Assembly (NCBI GenBank): GCA_015178975.1
Contig: WHVD01000251.1
Span: forward strand, 1 to 64,000
Source of the DNA: Hysterangium stoloniferum
Taxonomy: Eukaryota > Basidiomycota > Agaricomycetes > Hysterangiales > Hysterangiaceae
DNA: 64,000 nt
Direction of reading: 5' to 3'
Positions 44,907 to 56,929 of this stretch are shown one piece after another (position 1 is the stretch's first letter; every line of letters begins with the position of its first letter). The notes under the pieces are model-generated. The model did no database searches and was not told the origin of the DNA. It saw nothing but the letters and a program-made list of their open reading frames with translations. The position numbers and the translations under genes were made by a program.

Positions 44907-46629
44907 TTATAGGGGAGAAATCAAACATACAATCATATGGTTTTGAGATGATCCACTCTCTGTGTCATCGAGTTCGGGTTGGATAGTGCTGGAATGTATA
45001 CCGTGCTCATGCAGCATTATTTGGATATTTTGCGCTATTTGCATGTACTCTCTCTCACGAGTTACACAAACGTGAACAGAGGCGACAATCGTGGTCTCGG
45101 AGAGCTGCCAGACATGTAGTTCGTGAACGGAAAGAACACCTTCTACTTTCTGGATATCTTCGCGGAGGTCTTGTATTGATATTTTTGCAGGGGCGGCTTG
45201 TAGCAAAATAAATGCAGCACTGCGGACTTAGAGAAAAATGTCAACGAAAGGTATGAGGAGCTGTTGGACGATAATGAACGAACCCAGCGGAAATGCTGAC
45301 GAGAAGATTATCACAGTAATGACAAGGCTGACAACAGGATCAAAATAAGCACGGTACTTCCATGTCGATAACCAGATGATGAGACCGGTCGTAATGACAC
45401 CGAGGTTCCCTAAAGCATCACCCATTACATGAAGGAAAAGAGCTCGCATATTCATGGATCCGCGACCAGCATCTTGCTTCTCATGCATTGGCTGCCGGGA
45501 CTGGTCCTCAACCGCCATAGGAGGAGGGACCTGGTTTGTCGAATCCGCCCTCGTTTCCGGCTCAGCTGGCATGGGGTGCATTTGGACTTGCGGAGAATCC
45601 CTGATACTGACACCACGGCCTAATATGGTGTCTGTAGATCGTCGGGGCGCCTCAGAAACCGAGGCAAAGGATCCTCTTCCTTCATTGGCAATGCTAAAGC
45701 GCCCTTTGTGGCTCACGGGCGACGCAGAACGTCCGTGAACAATATCTTGTGCAATTTGCATAATAGATGCTCTCTTGGCAGCAGGTAATCCATGTAGGTG
45801 ATCGAAAGAATGAGACTCTTCGGATGTGGGTGGTATATTCTCGGGGTCAATGTGACTTGGTGTGATTGGTATAGGTTCGGCTGCGGCTGTTCCATTTGAA
45901 TCTTTGGGTTTAACTTTGGGGGGATTGGAATTGGCGTTCTCTGCAGCTACCGTAAGTATTGGTCTCAGACGCCGCCAAAGTTAGTGGAGTCGTACCGTGA
46001 AAGAGGAATAGTCCGAAAAGGTTAGATCCCAAGCCCAATGCTCCTACAACAACGACTAGCTTAGGACTGGTTATCTCTATTGAAGACGTAAACCCGAATA
46101 TCATTGATATGGGACAGCACAAACAAACCTGGCGTATGAAAGAATCTTTGGATGGCTTCCATTACAATGCTAAAACATAAAGCGAGAAGGAACACTCCGT
46201 TTATGAGAGCAGCTACAATTTCAGCACGATGCCACCCATACGAGTATCTCGGCGAGGCTTCACTTTTAGAAAGCTGTCGAAGAAAAGAAATGAGGAATGG
46301 TTTGGAAACAAAAGATGGAGGAACGCACCCTAATGGCATACAAGGCCACGAGGAGACCCATAACATCACTTGACAGGTCATTAGAAGAGTTACTCATTAA
46401 TTCGGACGACTGTGATATACTTGAGCATATGAAAGCTATCCGCTACCAGTGCAAGCGATCCTACGATATAGCCTTTGTAGGAGTAAGTAACAATTTGAAG
46501 ACGATGAGGTGAATGCCAACCAATGGTGATCTCGACTATGAAGAAGACGACATCGATAGCTAGAAAGAGGGTGATCTTCGAAGAGCGTGAAAGTGGCATC
46601 GCAGTGTTAGACTTGTCAAATTGTGCCAC
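44907..46629 (-). CDS. Vacuolar-type zinc transporter, cation diffusion facilitator (ZRC1/COT1-like)
   Basis: Seven exons on minus: 46629-46521, 46472-46421, 46368-46329, 46273-46129, 46076-45996, 45946-45284, 45226-44907; together 469 codons plus stop. All six introns are 48-57 nt with GT-AG ends. TM1 is KITLFLAIDVVFFIVEITIG; TM2 has HMLND and TM5 HVMGD, the HxxxD pairs of the zinc-binding site in Zn-CDF proteins. TM6 passes into VRSAAFILLQ and the cytosolic domain KVEGVLSVHELHVWQLSET. The loop between TM4 and TM5 (about residues 145-290) is long, Ser/Pro-rich and has only scattered His, lacking the HGHSHGH array common in this family. It would export Zn or Co from the cytosol into the vacuole in exchange for protons. 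TAA at 45228 lies in intron 6, not in the coding sequence. Confidence 0.92.
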
Positions 46630-49050
46630 TCCTTTTTTTTATTTATAAGGAACGCCTATGTTATCGGTGGCGTGCAACAATCAGTGATTAGAAGATATCA
46701 TTACTAGTATATGCTATTACTTCTCACCGGAGTTTTAGAATAGTAATACCAAGCGCTGGGGACTCCAGACAGTTCGATCACATGAACTCGGAAATGGTCA
46801 AGAAGGACCTGGATTAAAACCGCGGATTTAACACAGAGAAATGTGGGCCACTTTCATAAGGCTAAATTTCTCGGAGGATTTCTTCTAATAATGTCATGCG
46901 GACAATGTTCTGTGAAACAGCTGTAATATCTGAAGGAAACTTCATGATGCGCCAGTGTCTCGATGACGGATAGGTAAACTGAATTTTTTGCTTTATGCCT
47001 TCCTGTTACTAAGTCAACATTAATTCAGAAGGAGACTCACCACCGACGGAGCAGTCTATGGAAGCGAGATATTCTACAAGGATCACACCATCTAACGACC
47101 CTCCTGCGATCATTCACTAATACGAAACGGCTCTTCATCCTTTAGGGATGTTAAACATGTTTTTGTAATGTGATAAAGATGATTATGATATTCACTCACT
47201 CTTCTGATGGGGTGTAGCCTATCTGTTTTGATTTTCCCTTCCTACGTAGAATAATCATCAGTGTACATAGCACGGTGCACCATAAGCGCACTGGCGCTTC
47301 CAGCACCTAAATTAAGCTCTCCCTCTCTTTCCACTAGTAAGAAAACGGAGCACCAATTTAAAACCCAACTATCTACTGACATTAATATTGGGATTTATTG
47401 GTACATGTTTCAAGCCGTTGAGAATGCTCACGGTCTTGGTGTGCTCTTTTTTTGGGTTATACTATATTATCATGGGATATTCGATTTATTTGATGGACAA
47501 TCGGCTAGGTAGTACTTTACAGTAGCTTGTCATTGGTTGTATTCTATAAGGGGCCTTTGCCACCCGCATGAAAGCCCAGCGTATATTTTTAACAATTAAT
47601 ATGGCGTTTCACAGTCAAAGTCCGACAATCCGACACATACCCAGCCACTACGACAGCAGCTCATACATAGCATCTCTGACTACGATTAGTAACAGCAACG
47701 GCACTATCATCCTCAGAACGGTGCATCTGGGGATGGTCGAGGGGTCGGGAGCAATAAGTCGACCGGATGATTAAGTGCATTAGTTGAATTACCTAATTAA
47801 AGTACTTTTGAAATGCCGGAGAAGCGGGAGCAATATGCCGAGAAATACTGATGAAAAAATACTCTGCAAGAGCGAGGTTTATGGCGCTTTTAAAAAATAA
47901 GTATTTTCGGAGTATTTTTTGGAAAATATTCCCAAAATACTCAAAAAATAGTCAACGAAAATTCTCCGAAAATACGTGAGCTACCGTGAAACTCCCTATT
48001 GGGTTTTGGGATAGACTGTAGTGGATGAAGCCCTTCAACATTTTCGTGACAATTGCCCCAGTTTGTTTGGGTGTTATTTGGGATGTTGGAATTTTCGAAA
48101 TGTGTTTGATGGCCAATATTGTGGAATGTCGATTTATCGTACCGTGAGTCTAAAAATACAAATATAGCCCATATCATAGGCCACGCCATCGTGCTCTTTT
48201 GTCAAATATACGACTGTCATCGTCTACATTCAAGTTAGGGTGGCTATACGTATAAGAGGACTAGCGATATGAAGAAGATAGGAGTAGAGAATAGGGCAAA
48301 ATGCTTCGTGGAAAACGGGAAAAGAATTGGGCCTTGAGCCATAAACAGTTTGTAACACCTAAGTCGGTAAAGCCGTGTCCCTTTCCATCTTGTTGGACAC
48401 TTCGAGATGAAAAATTTCTAACCTGACTGTGACCATAACGCAGACTCGAGCTATTACTTTAACAACAATTGGTTATTATTCCTATCTACTATTTTTGGGA
48501 ACATAATGGAATAGTCGGAGTGGCGAAATAGGAAGGTCAGTTGACCGACTTGCGCGGAAGGTGTTACGAAAGTGAATGTTAAACCGCATTGTTCGAAAAA
48601 AACTCTCAAGTTGAATCATCAGTGGAGGGGTGTTGTTACAATCCATAAAATCAAGTCAGCCTCTGAGTCAACTCACAGCTTATTCAGGAGAGCAGTAGTT
48701 GTATGTTGAATTCTCGAAACTCGGTCTCAGCCGTGGATTTTTCCGGTGGAGTTTTTTTTTCGGGGGGATGCCTAGCGTCGGAACTTCCGTGGCATCACTT
48801 CGAAAACGTTCTACCACGGTTTGTGTATGTTTATCAAATCCCGTTTGAATGAGCCATAATTATAAGCCGTACTCAACTCTTCCTTTCTATGTACCTCTAA
48901 ACTCATGGTGGGGTTCTTTGTGAGGCTGTGCCGAGTCCTGTGAATCAAGACCCTGGACCCTTTAGTAAATGTAAGGCATCAGCACATCGCTGCTTGGGTG
49001 AACTGTATAGTTCAGGGTCGCAAAGCGCGACCCTAGATAGTGAGAGCGTA
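46630..49050. other. CpG-normal intergenic DNA upstream of the transporter gene
   Basis: No gene or transposon recognised. TTTTTTTTATTTATAAGG just upstream of the start (46634-46651) could be part of the transporter promoter, read on minus. The CpG content and lack of LTR sequence set this block apart from its surroundings. Confidence 0.45.
47901..47975. repeat. 75-bp perfect-ended hairpin
   Basis: GTATTTTCGGAG at 47901-47912 pairs with CTCCGAAAATAC at 47964-47975, and inside it AGTATTTT (47911-47918) with AAAATACT (47934-47941). Could be a small inverted-repeat element or a cruciform. Confidence 0.7.
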
Positions 49051-49083
49051 ACCTCTTAGTGAAGTTGTCACTCACTAAGAGGT
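49015..49083. repeat. Two adjacent short hairpins
   Basis: GGGTCGC (49015-49021) with GCGACCC (49027-49033), then ACCTCTTAGTGA (49051-49062) with TCACTAAGAGGT (49072-49083). The second has a 9-base loop. Function unknown. Confidence 0.6.
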
Positions 49084-49429
49084 ACACAAAGTTTCCTTAG
49101 AAGTCATTAGTATTAGATTTTGAGCATCACCCAAGCTCATGTCACTCTTCCAAGTTCCCTTTGTATGACAAAAGTAACAACTTAGTCGATACGGAAGGAT
49201 TAAATCGACTGAGGTATTTATTGGTCCATCTCTCTGTATGTATTTATCCATGAATGAGACAATAGGGGAATGAGTAAAAATGGAAGTGAAAATGGTTGCG
49301 AGACATGCAAAATATGATTCAGTCAAATAGTGATTCAAATGGTTGTAAGACATGAAAAAATACCAATTGGAGAATATAATTGTATCAAATGATCAAAAGA
49401 ACCTTGTGATCTGCTAAGACACTCTGAAA

Positions 49430-50214
49430 GAGTTGCAATTAGCCTCTATTCTTCACACTCCCCCTGGCTAAGCAGGCTCCCTGGAATTACATAGGTGTGG
49501 AGCTAAGCACTGTTTCTCATGTGCTAGTCAGGGAAGTTGCTTTGTCAATATATCGGCCAATGTTATACAGTGGACATCAATATCACCATCTTTGATGCAC
49601 TCACAAATGAAATGATAACAAATGTCAACGTGCTTTACTCACACATTATGTTTTGCATTTTTCATTGATAAAACAGTGCCAGTGTTCTCATTCATTGAAA
49701 AGGTTTGCTGGTCATGGCTGGGGGTATCCTAGTTCATGCATCACTGAGTACATCCACAAGATCTGTTTTATTGCCTGTGTGAATGCCATATACCTGCCTC
49801 TGTAGTAGAGAGAGTGACAGTGGACTGATATTGGGTGCCCCAAGCTGTCTGTCCTCTTGCCTGGATGAAAATCTGTCCAGAACATGATCAATGATTGTTG
49901 ACATCCTCACCATAGTTAGCATTGACATACTGTAGCCCACTGGTTTGAGATCCATTATCCCCACCATAGGTGATCCTGTAGTTAATTGTTCCTTTGATAT
50001 ACCATATGCATGAGTTAATACATTCCAATGAGCTCACCCTAGGTTGGATGTGAATTTGGAGAGAGTAGATACTGCATAAGATAAGTTGGGATGAGTCACA
50101 ATCTGGGCATACATGATGGAATCAAGTAGTTCATGATAGGGTTTGTCAGCCATGAAAATATGGTCCTCTGTTGTCATGTCCCATGTAAGCACTATCCCAG
50201 TTGGTGTTAAGTTC
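49430..50214 (-). pseudogene. Decayed Ty1/copia pol fragment (RNase H end)
   Basis: Minus-strand translation near 49700-49530 reads KNAKHNV-VKHVDICYHFICECIKDGDIDVHC and ADILTKQLP, the typical C-terminal RNase H signature of copia polyproteins. Upstream pieces such as GAPNISPLSLS and PVGY resemble the preceding RNase H region. Many stops. No copia LTR was recognised next to it. Confidence 0.65.
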
Positions 50215-50646
50215 TTGTGTCAGAAGGCTTATTATGGAAACTATTAGAAATTAAGCAGGGATCTCAGATAATTTCAGATAAGGGTGAGACAAATGGCTTC
50301 AGCTTATGTGCTGCACCCTTATGCAAATGCTTGGATGTCCTTATTTCAGGGGGATGATGTACACTGGAAAGATGGAATATCTGGGGTTCCAAAATATTGA
50401 GCATACAAAAAGAGATGAGAAATAAGCTAACTAAGTCAATATTAGATCTGAGTTGTACATATATGTTTGCAGAACTAATATAGGTTGTTCTGTAATTGTA
50501 CTACTAACTTAAATCACAACAAGATGGATTTGGACAGGGGTTTTGAATTGGGTACATAACAATGTCAACAAACAAGTTGCCAAATATGGAACAAGGGTTG
50601 AGGTGTGGAATGTCCAGGAACTACATAATGTTCTGGAGGTGGGAAT
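50215..50646 (-). repeat. Decayed family D LTR, cut by a Tc1 element
   Basis: TGTTAAGTTCTTG to GGAGGTGGGAAT aligns with 7603-8105 (GGCTTCAGCTTATGTGCTGC, ACTAAGTCAATATTAGATCT, AACTAATATA). CpG is almost gone. The final 40 bp are missing. Confidence 0.75.
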
Positions 50647-51970
50647 TACAGTGACTCACAAAATGTATCCAATGTTTTGCAGTTTCAACTTATATACCTT
50701 ATACCTCAGTAGATAAAATAGTAGAAATCTCCAAAATATTTGTCAACATGCTCTATCATGTATAGTTTGATATGACATAATGACATTCTGTGATCTCCAT
50801 ATATGGTAATAATATGAATATTTTAATAGAGAAGGTTCATTGGATACCTTTTGTTGCTGACAAGGTTAGGTGGGAAATTACTTGTATTTTTGGTATGGCC
50901 ACATTTGCCTTTATGTATCTGAAACTTTCCTATGCATATTTACAATCAAATCCTAACACACCTTTGCATCAATCTTGTACCATTCCTTCACCACCCTCTC
51001 CCAAATCTCTTCCATCCCCTGGAGTGCATTCTCATACCCTGCCAACCTCATCTTCAGGTGATTCCATAAGTGTTCAATGGGATTCAGGTCAGGAGACTGT
51101 GCTGGCCATGAGAGAACCCTGAAACCATTTATTGCAACCAATTCTGGGCCTTCTTGCAGGTGTGCTTGGGGGCATTATTCTGCTGGAAGCTGCAGATTTC
51201 ATAGTCACTAAGGCTGGCTTGCAGGTCATCTTCCAGAATCTGTATATAGAGATTCCCATCAATATTTCCATCAATCTTGCATGCATACCCAACCCCCTCA
51301 CAGCATACACCCCCATACTATCAAAGATCCACCCCCATACTTCAGGATTCCCTGTCACTCAGGCCCTCCCCTGCCTTTTTCCACTCCCACTTCATACCAT
51401 CTGACCCCAGCCTATAGATTTTTGTCCCATCAGATCACACCACCTTCTTCCAGTCCTCCACAATCCAATTCTGATGTGCCAAAGCAAAGTCCATCCTCTC
51501 CTTCCTATGCTTCTTAGAAAGAAGAAGCCTTTTCTTCTTTACCACAGGCTTCATCCCAGCTGCCTTGAGTCCACAATGCACTGTTTGAGGATGGAGTGAC
51601 TGGTTGGTGATAGTTCAAAGTGCCTTTGTTGCATCTACAGCTGTGTCAGCCTTGACCACCAGAGACCTGAGAAAGGTGGGAATCATATTCAGAGTGGATT
51701 TTAGAGATAGTAGCAAAGCCATAGCCAGTATAAAGTGAAATATGTTTGGCAGAATAGCCAGCATCAAGTAGAAAAGGATCTCATGCTGGGTAGCAGGGGA
51801 AAGGGGATGCATAATTGGAATTAGGAGAATCTTAGATGTGAGAGTCCTTTGACTTATACTTTAGCACAACATGATCACATAACATGTTGAAAAAACATAA
51901 AGAAGTACAAACAATCAACATAGTACATGATTTTCATACAAGAGCCTGTCAGCAACAAAAGGTACTGTAT
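50647..51970 (-). mobile_element. Tc1/mariner element 2 (right outer repeat lost)
   Basis: The left end TACAGTGACTCAC at 50647 has an inner inverted tip at about 50838-50865 (CATTGGATACCTTTTGTTGC). The matching inner tip of the right repeat is at 51949-51964 (GCAACAAAAGGTA), after which a family A LTR begins and the outer part is gone. Confidence 0.8.
50953..51830 (-). pseudogene. Transposase remnant of Tc1 element 2
   Basis: Minus-strand frames include PAQSPDLNPIEHLWNHLKMRL (catalytic Glu region), KHTCKKAQNW after the second Asp position, and RLGSDGMKWEWKK. Stops and shifts throughout. Confidence 0.75.
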
Positions 51971-53461
51971 TGTTACAACTGTGTCGCAACCCTGTCGCAA
52001 ACCAATGGTCCCCGATGATACTATTGTCTGCCTACATTTCAAGTCATTGGCCAAGTCATAGTATCAGCAACTGAGTACACCAACACTGACATATATGTAC
52101 CTTCACAGCAATCAAACCCCATTTATGCCCCTGTCAAGTTATACTTGTACCATCTGGTTATGCTTTGATACATCCCCTTTTTATTTATGATGATCTGTTC
52201 TACTCTATGTTTCACATATGCCCGTATATACTTGTAACTCTTGGACTATTTGTTACGACCGTGTCGCAACCCTATCGGCCCCGAGGTTATCGCCACTTGT
52301 CAACGTTTCAAGTCATCCTCTCGGAAACCATCGGCACCGAAGCTGACGAATGTTTCGCGAAGATCAAACTCCATTTACGCCCACGTCAAAATAACTCGTA
52401 TTGTCTGGTCAAACTTTGATACGTCCCCTTTATTATGTTGATCCGTTCAATCTTATGTTTCGCATATGTCTATCTATATTTGTAGTCCTTGAACCATTTC
52501 CTTTTATCGTAATCCCGCTCTCGGTTATCATCGGCCTCCGAACTAATCATAAACTTCCCGTTCCTAGTCAAGCTTATTGTTAATACCGTGTTCCGCCCTT
52601 CTCCCCATTAGTATTTTCCAGACGCCTGTTACTTGTATATGAACCCGCTGTAATTGTAGTTACTAGGCAATCAGAATATCGACTCAGAATACCCTCATAC
52701 GTCTGTAGCAGTCTCATACTAGAAGAATCTCCCTTCCGCCTTCGCGTGCGCTCGCCCACTCTCGGCCCCGACCCCTTGGCCCGACACTTGACTTGTCCTT
52801 CGATTCCGATCGGTATCACGCCGAAAGGTACTCACTAGGACTAGTCTTCACCCGCCCGAAATTTAAGGACATCCTACGGATATTTGCGAGGGCGCAGCAC
52901 ATAAGCTGAAGCCAAGTCCTCCCGATCGGTCCCCGTCGGCCACCGACATTAGTCAGTTTCCAGTTCTTAACACTATTCCCTTTTCTCATAATTCCACTCT
53001 TGGTTAATCACAGCTTCTGATCTTATTGTAACCTTCCGGTTCCTAGTCAAGTTTATTTGTCACTAATTGGACATTTCTGCTCTTACCTTAGTTAGTATTT
53101 CAAGATGCCAATAACTAGTATTTAAGTCCAACTGTAACGTAGCTACAAAGCAATCAGAATATTGACTCAGAACACTTGTATACATCTCTCATAGTCTTGC
53201 CCTAAGTATCCCACTCTCCACCTCTGCTTGCACTTGCTCACCCTAGGTCTCTGACCCTTTTGACCCAACCCTCAACTTATCCTTCAGCTTCCAATCGGTG
53301 ACTTACCAAGAGGATTGTTCAACAGGACTAGTTTTCTGCCCACCTGAAATTTAAGGACACCTGACAGTAACTTGCAAGGGCACAGCACATAAGCTGAAGC
53401 CAAGTCCTTCCATTTGGTCCCCATCAGTCTACTGACATCAGTCAGTTTTCTGTTCTTAACA
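51971..53461 (+). repeat. Decayed family A LTR hosting a young copy of itself
   Basis: TGTTACAACTGTGTCGC to TGTTCTTAACA, interrupted at 52254-52971. Its two parts align end to end with 2743-3452 at much lower CpG content. No clear outer duplication was found. Confidence 0.85.
52254..52971 (+). repeat. Young solo LTR, family A (718 bp)
   Basis: TGTTACGACC to CAGTTCTTAACA with the duplication CTATT at 52249-52253 and 52972-52976. Nearly identical to 2743-3452 and rich in CpG, so a recent insertion followed by LTR-LTR recombination. Confidence 0.97.
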
Positions 53462-53499
53462 CTGTGCTTAAAAACACCCACCACCCACCATGCTCCTTT

Positions 53500-53690
53500 C
53501 ACTTGGTTGATCATAACTTTTCAACATATTATCTGTGAGCTTTTGCACCTTGGAATTGCCTCTTACTTTATCAATGGGATGAATTAATACATACTTCATC
53601 AAATGAGGCATCTGTACTTGATTTAGTGGAATATCCTTTGATTGTTATTTGACTTTATCAAGAGAAATTCAATTCATGTCAGTATTTTCT
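53500..53690 (+). repeat. Dispersed repeat of unknown class (copy 2)
   Basis: Same order of motifs as 32870-33069 (CTTTATCAATGGGATGAATTA, CATCAAATGAGGC). It lies between two family A LTRs. Confidence 0.5.
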
Positions 53691-54152
53691 GACTACTAAC
53701 TGTTGATGAAGCTGTTAAGAACAGAAAACTGAGTGATGTTGGTAGACCGATGGGGACCAAATGGAAGGACTTGGCTTCAGCTTATGTGCTGTGCCCTTGC
53801 AAGTTACCGTTGGGTGTCCTTAAATTTTGGGTGGGCAGAAAACTAGTCATGTTGAACAATCCTCTCGGTAAGTCACCGATTAGAAGCCAAAGGATAAATT
53901 GAGGGTTGGGTTGAAAGGGTCGGAGACTGAGGGTGAGCAAGTGGAAGTAGAGGCAGAGAGCGGGATACTTAGGGTGAGACTATGAGAGATGTATATAAGT
54001 GTTCTAAGTCGATATTCTGATTGCTTTGTAGCTACATTACAGTTGGACTTAAATACTAGTTATTGACATCTCAAAATACTAACTAAGGTAAGAGTGGAAA
54101 TGTCCAATTAGTGACAAATCAACTTGACTAGGAACTGGAAGGTTACAATAAG

Positions 54153-54987
54153 TGTTATGACCAGAATTCCTGCCGGACTCCAGGCACTTACTTATACTGT
54201 ACACACCCACACCCTATATGCACAAATTGTCAGTTTACCGGAATACCTGCCAGACTCCATACGTCAGACTTGCCCACGTTCAACTTCATTACGTTGTATA
54301 TCAGTCACTGGAGTACCCACCAGACTCCATCCCTGTCTACATATGTCCAACCTTGTCCCATGCATCAGCCACCAGACCCTGCTCGGAAAACCCATCATCC
54401 CTCTAACAGAGCCCCATTCCCATTTTAGTCAAATGACCTGTCACAATTTGGACTCCACTCCCACTCCGTTTCCCGTTATGGTTTATGATTTGTCATGATT
54501 CAGACTCCGCTCCATTCCATCCCGTTCCTAACACCAAATTTGGTGTTTACTATTCTCATTTTATGTTTTGCTAGTTTTGTTTCATCATTACTGGATTTGG
54601 TATGTTATTCATTCCATGGTCTATATAGTCTGGCAGATGTTGTACATACAATCCAGTCAGAAAATTGGCTTAGATTCCCCCCAGTAATCTAATACATACA
54701 TTTTCTGCTCTAAACTCCTCCTTGGATTACACCGCTCATGCTAGTCAGATCCCACAGGTTCCGACGCATCTATCTCTTATTTATCTCGACTCCCTGACCT
54801 CTTGACCCACAACCTCTGATCTACGACCCCTCAACCCACAAACCCTGCCTGGACCCCCTGGGATCCCATCTGCCTGTCTGAAATTGGACAACACGATCTC
54901 GTGAGGGTGCAGCCTATAAGCTGAAGCCAAGTCCTACCAGATATGCTGTGGGTTTCTCCAGAAACCCGCCGTGTACGTACCCTAACA
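54153..54987 (+). repeat. Solo LTR, family B (835 bp)
   Basis: TGTTATGACCAG to GTACCCTAACA; duplication ATAAG at 54148-54152 and 54988-54992. Confidence 0.95.
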
Positions 54988-55114
54988 ATAAGATCAGAAG
55001 CTGTGATTAACTGAGAGTGGAATTATGAGAAAAGGGAATAGTCCAAGCTACAAGTATATACGGGCATATGTGAAATATAGAGTAGAACAGATCATCATAA
55101 ATAAAAAGGGGATG

Positions 55115-55929
55115 TGTTACAACTGGAAATCCCACCGGACTCCAGGCACTAACTTATATGCACCTGCACCCTATACGCACCCGTTATCAGTTCACCAGAA
55201 TTCCCACTGGACTCCATATGTCAGACTCGTCTACGTCCGTCTTTGTTATGTTGTGTTTCAGTCACCAGAAAACCCACCGGACTCCGTCTCTGTCTAATTC
55301 TGACCTCGTCCTGCGCATCAGTCACCAGACCCTGCTCAGAATACCCATCTTCCCTCTAACCAAGCCCCGTTCCCATTTTAGTCAAATGACCTGTCACGAT
55401 TCGGACTCCGCTCCCACTCCATTTCCCGTTATGGTTTATGATTTGTCACTATTCAGACTCCGCTCCATTCCGTCCTGTTCCTAACACCAATTTGGTGTTT
55501 ACTATTCCCATTTTATGTTTTGCTCGTTTCGTTTCATTATTACTGGATTCGGTATGACATTTACTCCACGGTCTATTTAAACTGGCAGATGTTGTACATA
55601 CAATCCAGTCAGAAAATCAGCTTAGATTCCCCCCAGTAATATAATACACTTTCCGCTCTAAAACCCTACTTGATTCACACCGCTCACACTAGTCGGAGCC
55701 CACGGGCTCCGGTGCATCTATCTCTCTCACCAATCTTGACTCATGACCCACAACCTCTGACCTACGACCCCCTGACCCACGAACCCCACCTGGACTCCCC
55801 AGGATTCCCGTCTGCCCATCTGAAATTAGACTCAATGATCTAGCGAGGGCGCAGCCTATAAGCTGAAGCCAAGTCCTACTGGATATTCCACAGGTTTCTC
55901 CAGAGACCCACCCTGTACGTATCCTAACA
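55115..55929 (+). repeat. Solo LTR, family B (815 bp)
   Basis: TGTTACAACTGG to GTATCCTAACA; duplication GGATG at 55110-55114 and 55930-55934. It retains more CpG than most family B copies. Confidence 0.95.
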
Positions 55930-56132
55930 GGATGTATCAAAGCATAACCAGATGGTATGAGTAGAACTTGACAGGGGCATAAATGGGGTTTGATCACTGT
56001 GAAGGTATACATCAGTGTCGGTGTACTGACAGTTGCTGATACTATGCCTTGGCCAATGACCTGAAATGTAGGCAGACAATAGTATCATTGGGGACTGTTG
56101 GTTTGTGACATGGTTGTGACACAGTCATAACA

Positions 56133-56689
56133 CACAGTGTGAGGGCATGGAGTGCCTGAATGCTTCAGTGTGGGAGAGTGTGACTAAGCTGAGGGTGTAT
56201 TAGCACCTGAATGTCATTATTAGTTAGTATGAGAGTAAATGTGGAGGCTTTTTGGCATTTGTGGGAGCACTTCTGTGTTTGCAGGAGTATTTTGGCACCA
56301 TGGGAGCATTGTGTGACACATGCAGGAGCTTTTTTGTGACATTTGTGATGCACCTGGAACTATTTTGTGATGTGTGGGAACATTTTCGGCTATAGCTGCG
56401 GGAAGCCCAGAACCCCACTGTAAAGCCTTGAGGCTGCCACACTTTCTCCCTTCCCCTCTCCCTCCCCCTGGCTTTGTCCTCCTTAAATTGTGAGGGGCTG
56501 CTCTTTGGAATATTACTCAAGGGATTTGGACCCACACCAAGGTGCATTGAGGCCTCTATTTAATTATATTAAATTTTGCTTTTTTAATAATTAAATATAT
56601 TATTCTGCAGTTAGAGTCTGGCTATCCACTGGCCCTGGACCCCTTTTAATAATTAAATAATTTATTTGCAGTAGAATTACCCTTTACTG
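56133..56689. other. Unassigned DNA with degenerate short repeats
   Basis: 56220-56390 contains loose repeats of TGTGGGAGCA-like units; 56560-56670 repeats TTTTTAATAATTAAAT twice. No gene. Confidence 0.4.
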
Positions 56690-56929
56690 GGTGTTCTTCA
56701 ATTGTGGAAAGTTCCATGGAGGACAGTGGGTAGATATGTCCAAGGGGTGGCTGGGAGCCTTCTTCAAGGTCAATTTTTTAAGTCATACTCTCTGTGGGGT
56801 GGAAACCAGTCAGCTTTGTGCTTACCAAAAACATCTGTGAAATCATGGTATTTCTTGGGGACACCTTCTAGGTCTGCAATTTGCTCAGATACTGGAGTTG
56901 AAAAATGACTGGTTGCTTCTGTTAGGACT
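56690..56929 (-). pseudogene. Small pol fragment (protease-RT linker)
   Basis: The minus strand reads PVSEQIADLEGVPKKYHDF, then PPHREYDLKIDLEEGSQPPLG, matching 24660-24790 on plus. It ends where the LTR of element 6 begins. Confidence 0.7.

Larger units (their letters stand above)
53713..56132 (-). repeat. Family A LTR carrying two nested family B solo LTRs
   Basis: On plus TGTTAAGAACAG to CAGTCATAACA. Removing 54153-54987 and 55115-55929 with one copy of each duplication leaves about 760 bp that align with 10410-11188. No matching duplication at the outer ends. Confidence 0.9.

Noticed and set aside
45228..45230. In-frame TAA suggesting a truncated zinc transporter
   Set aside because: A GT-AG intron (45283-45227) with a pyrimidine-rich 3' end removes it and joins FPL to VRSAAFILLQ, the expected family sequence.
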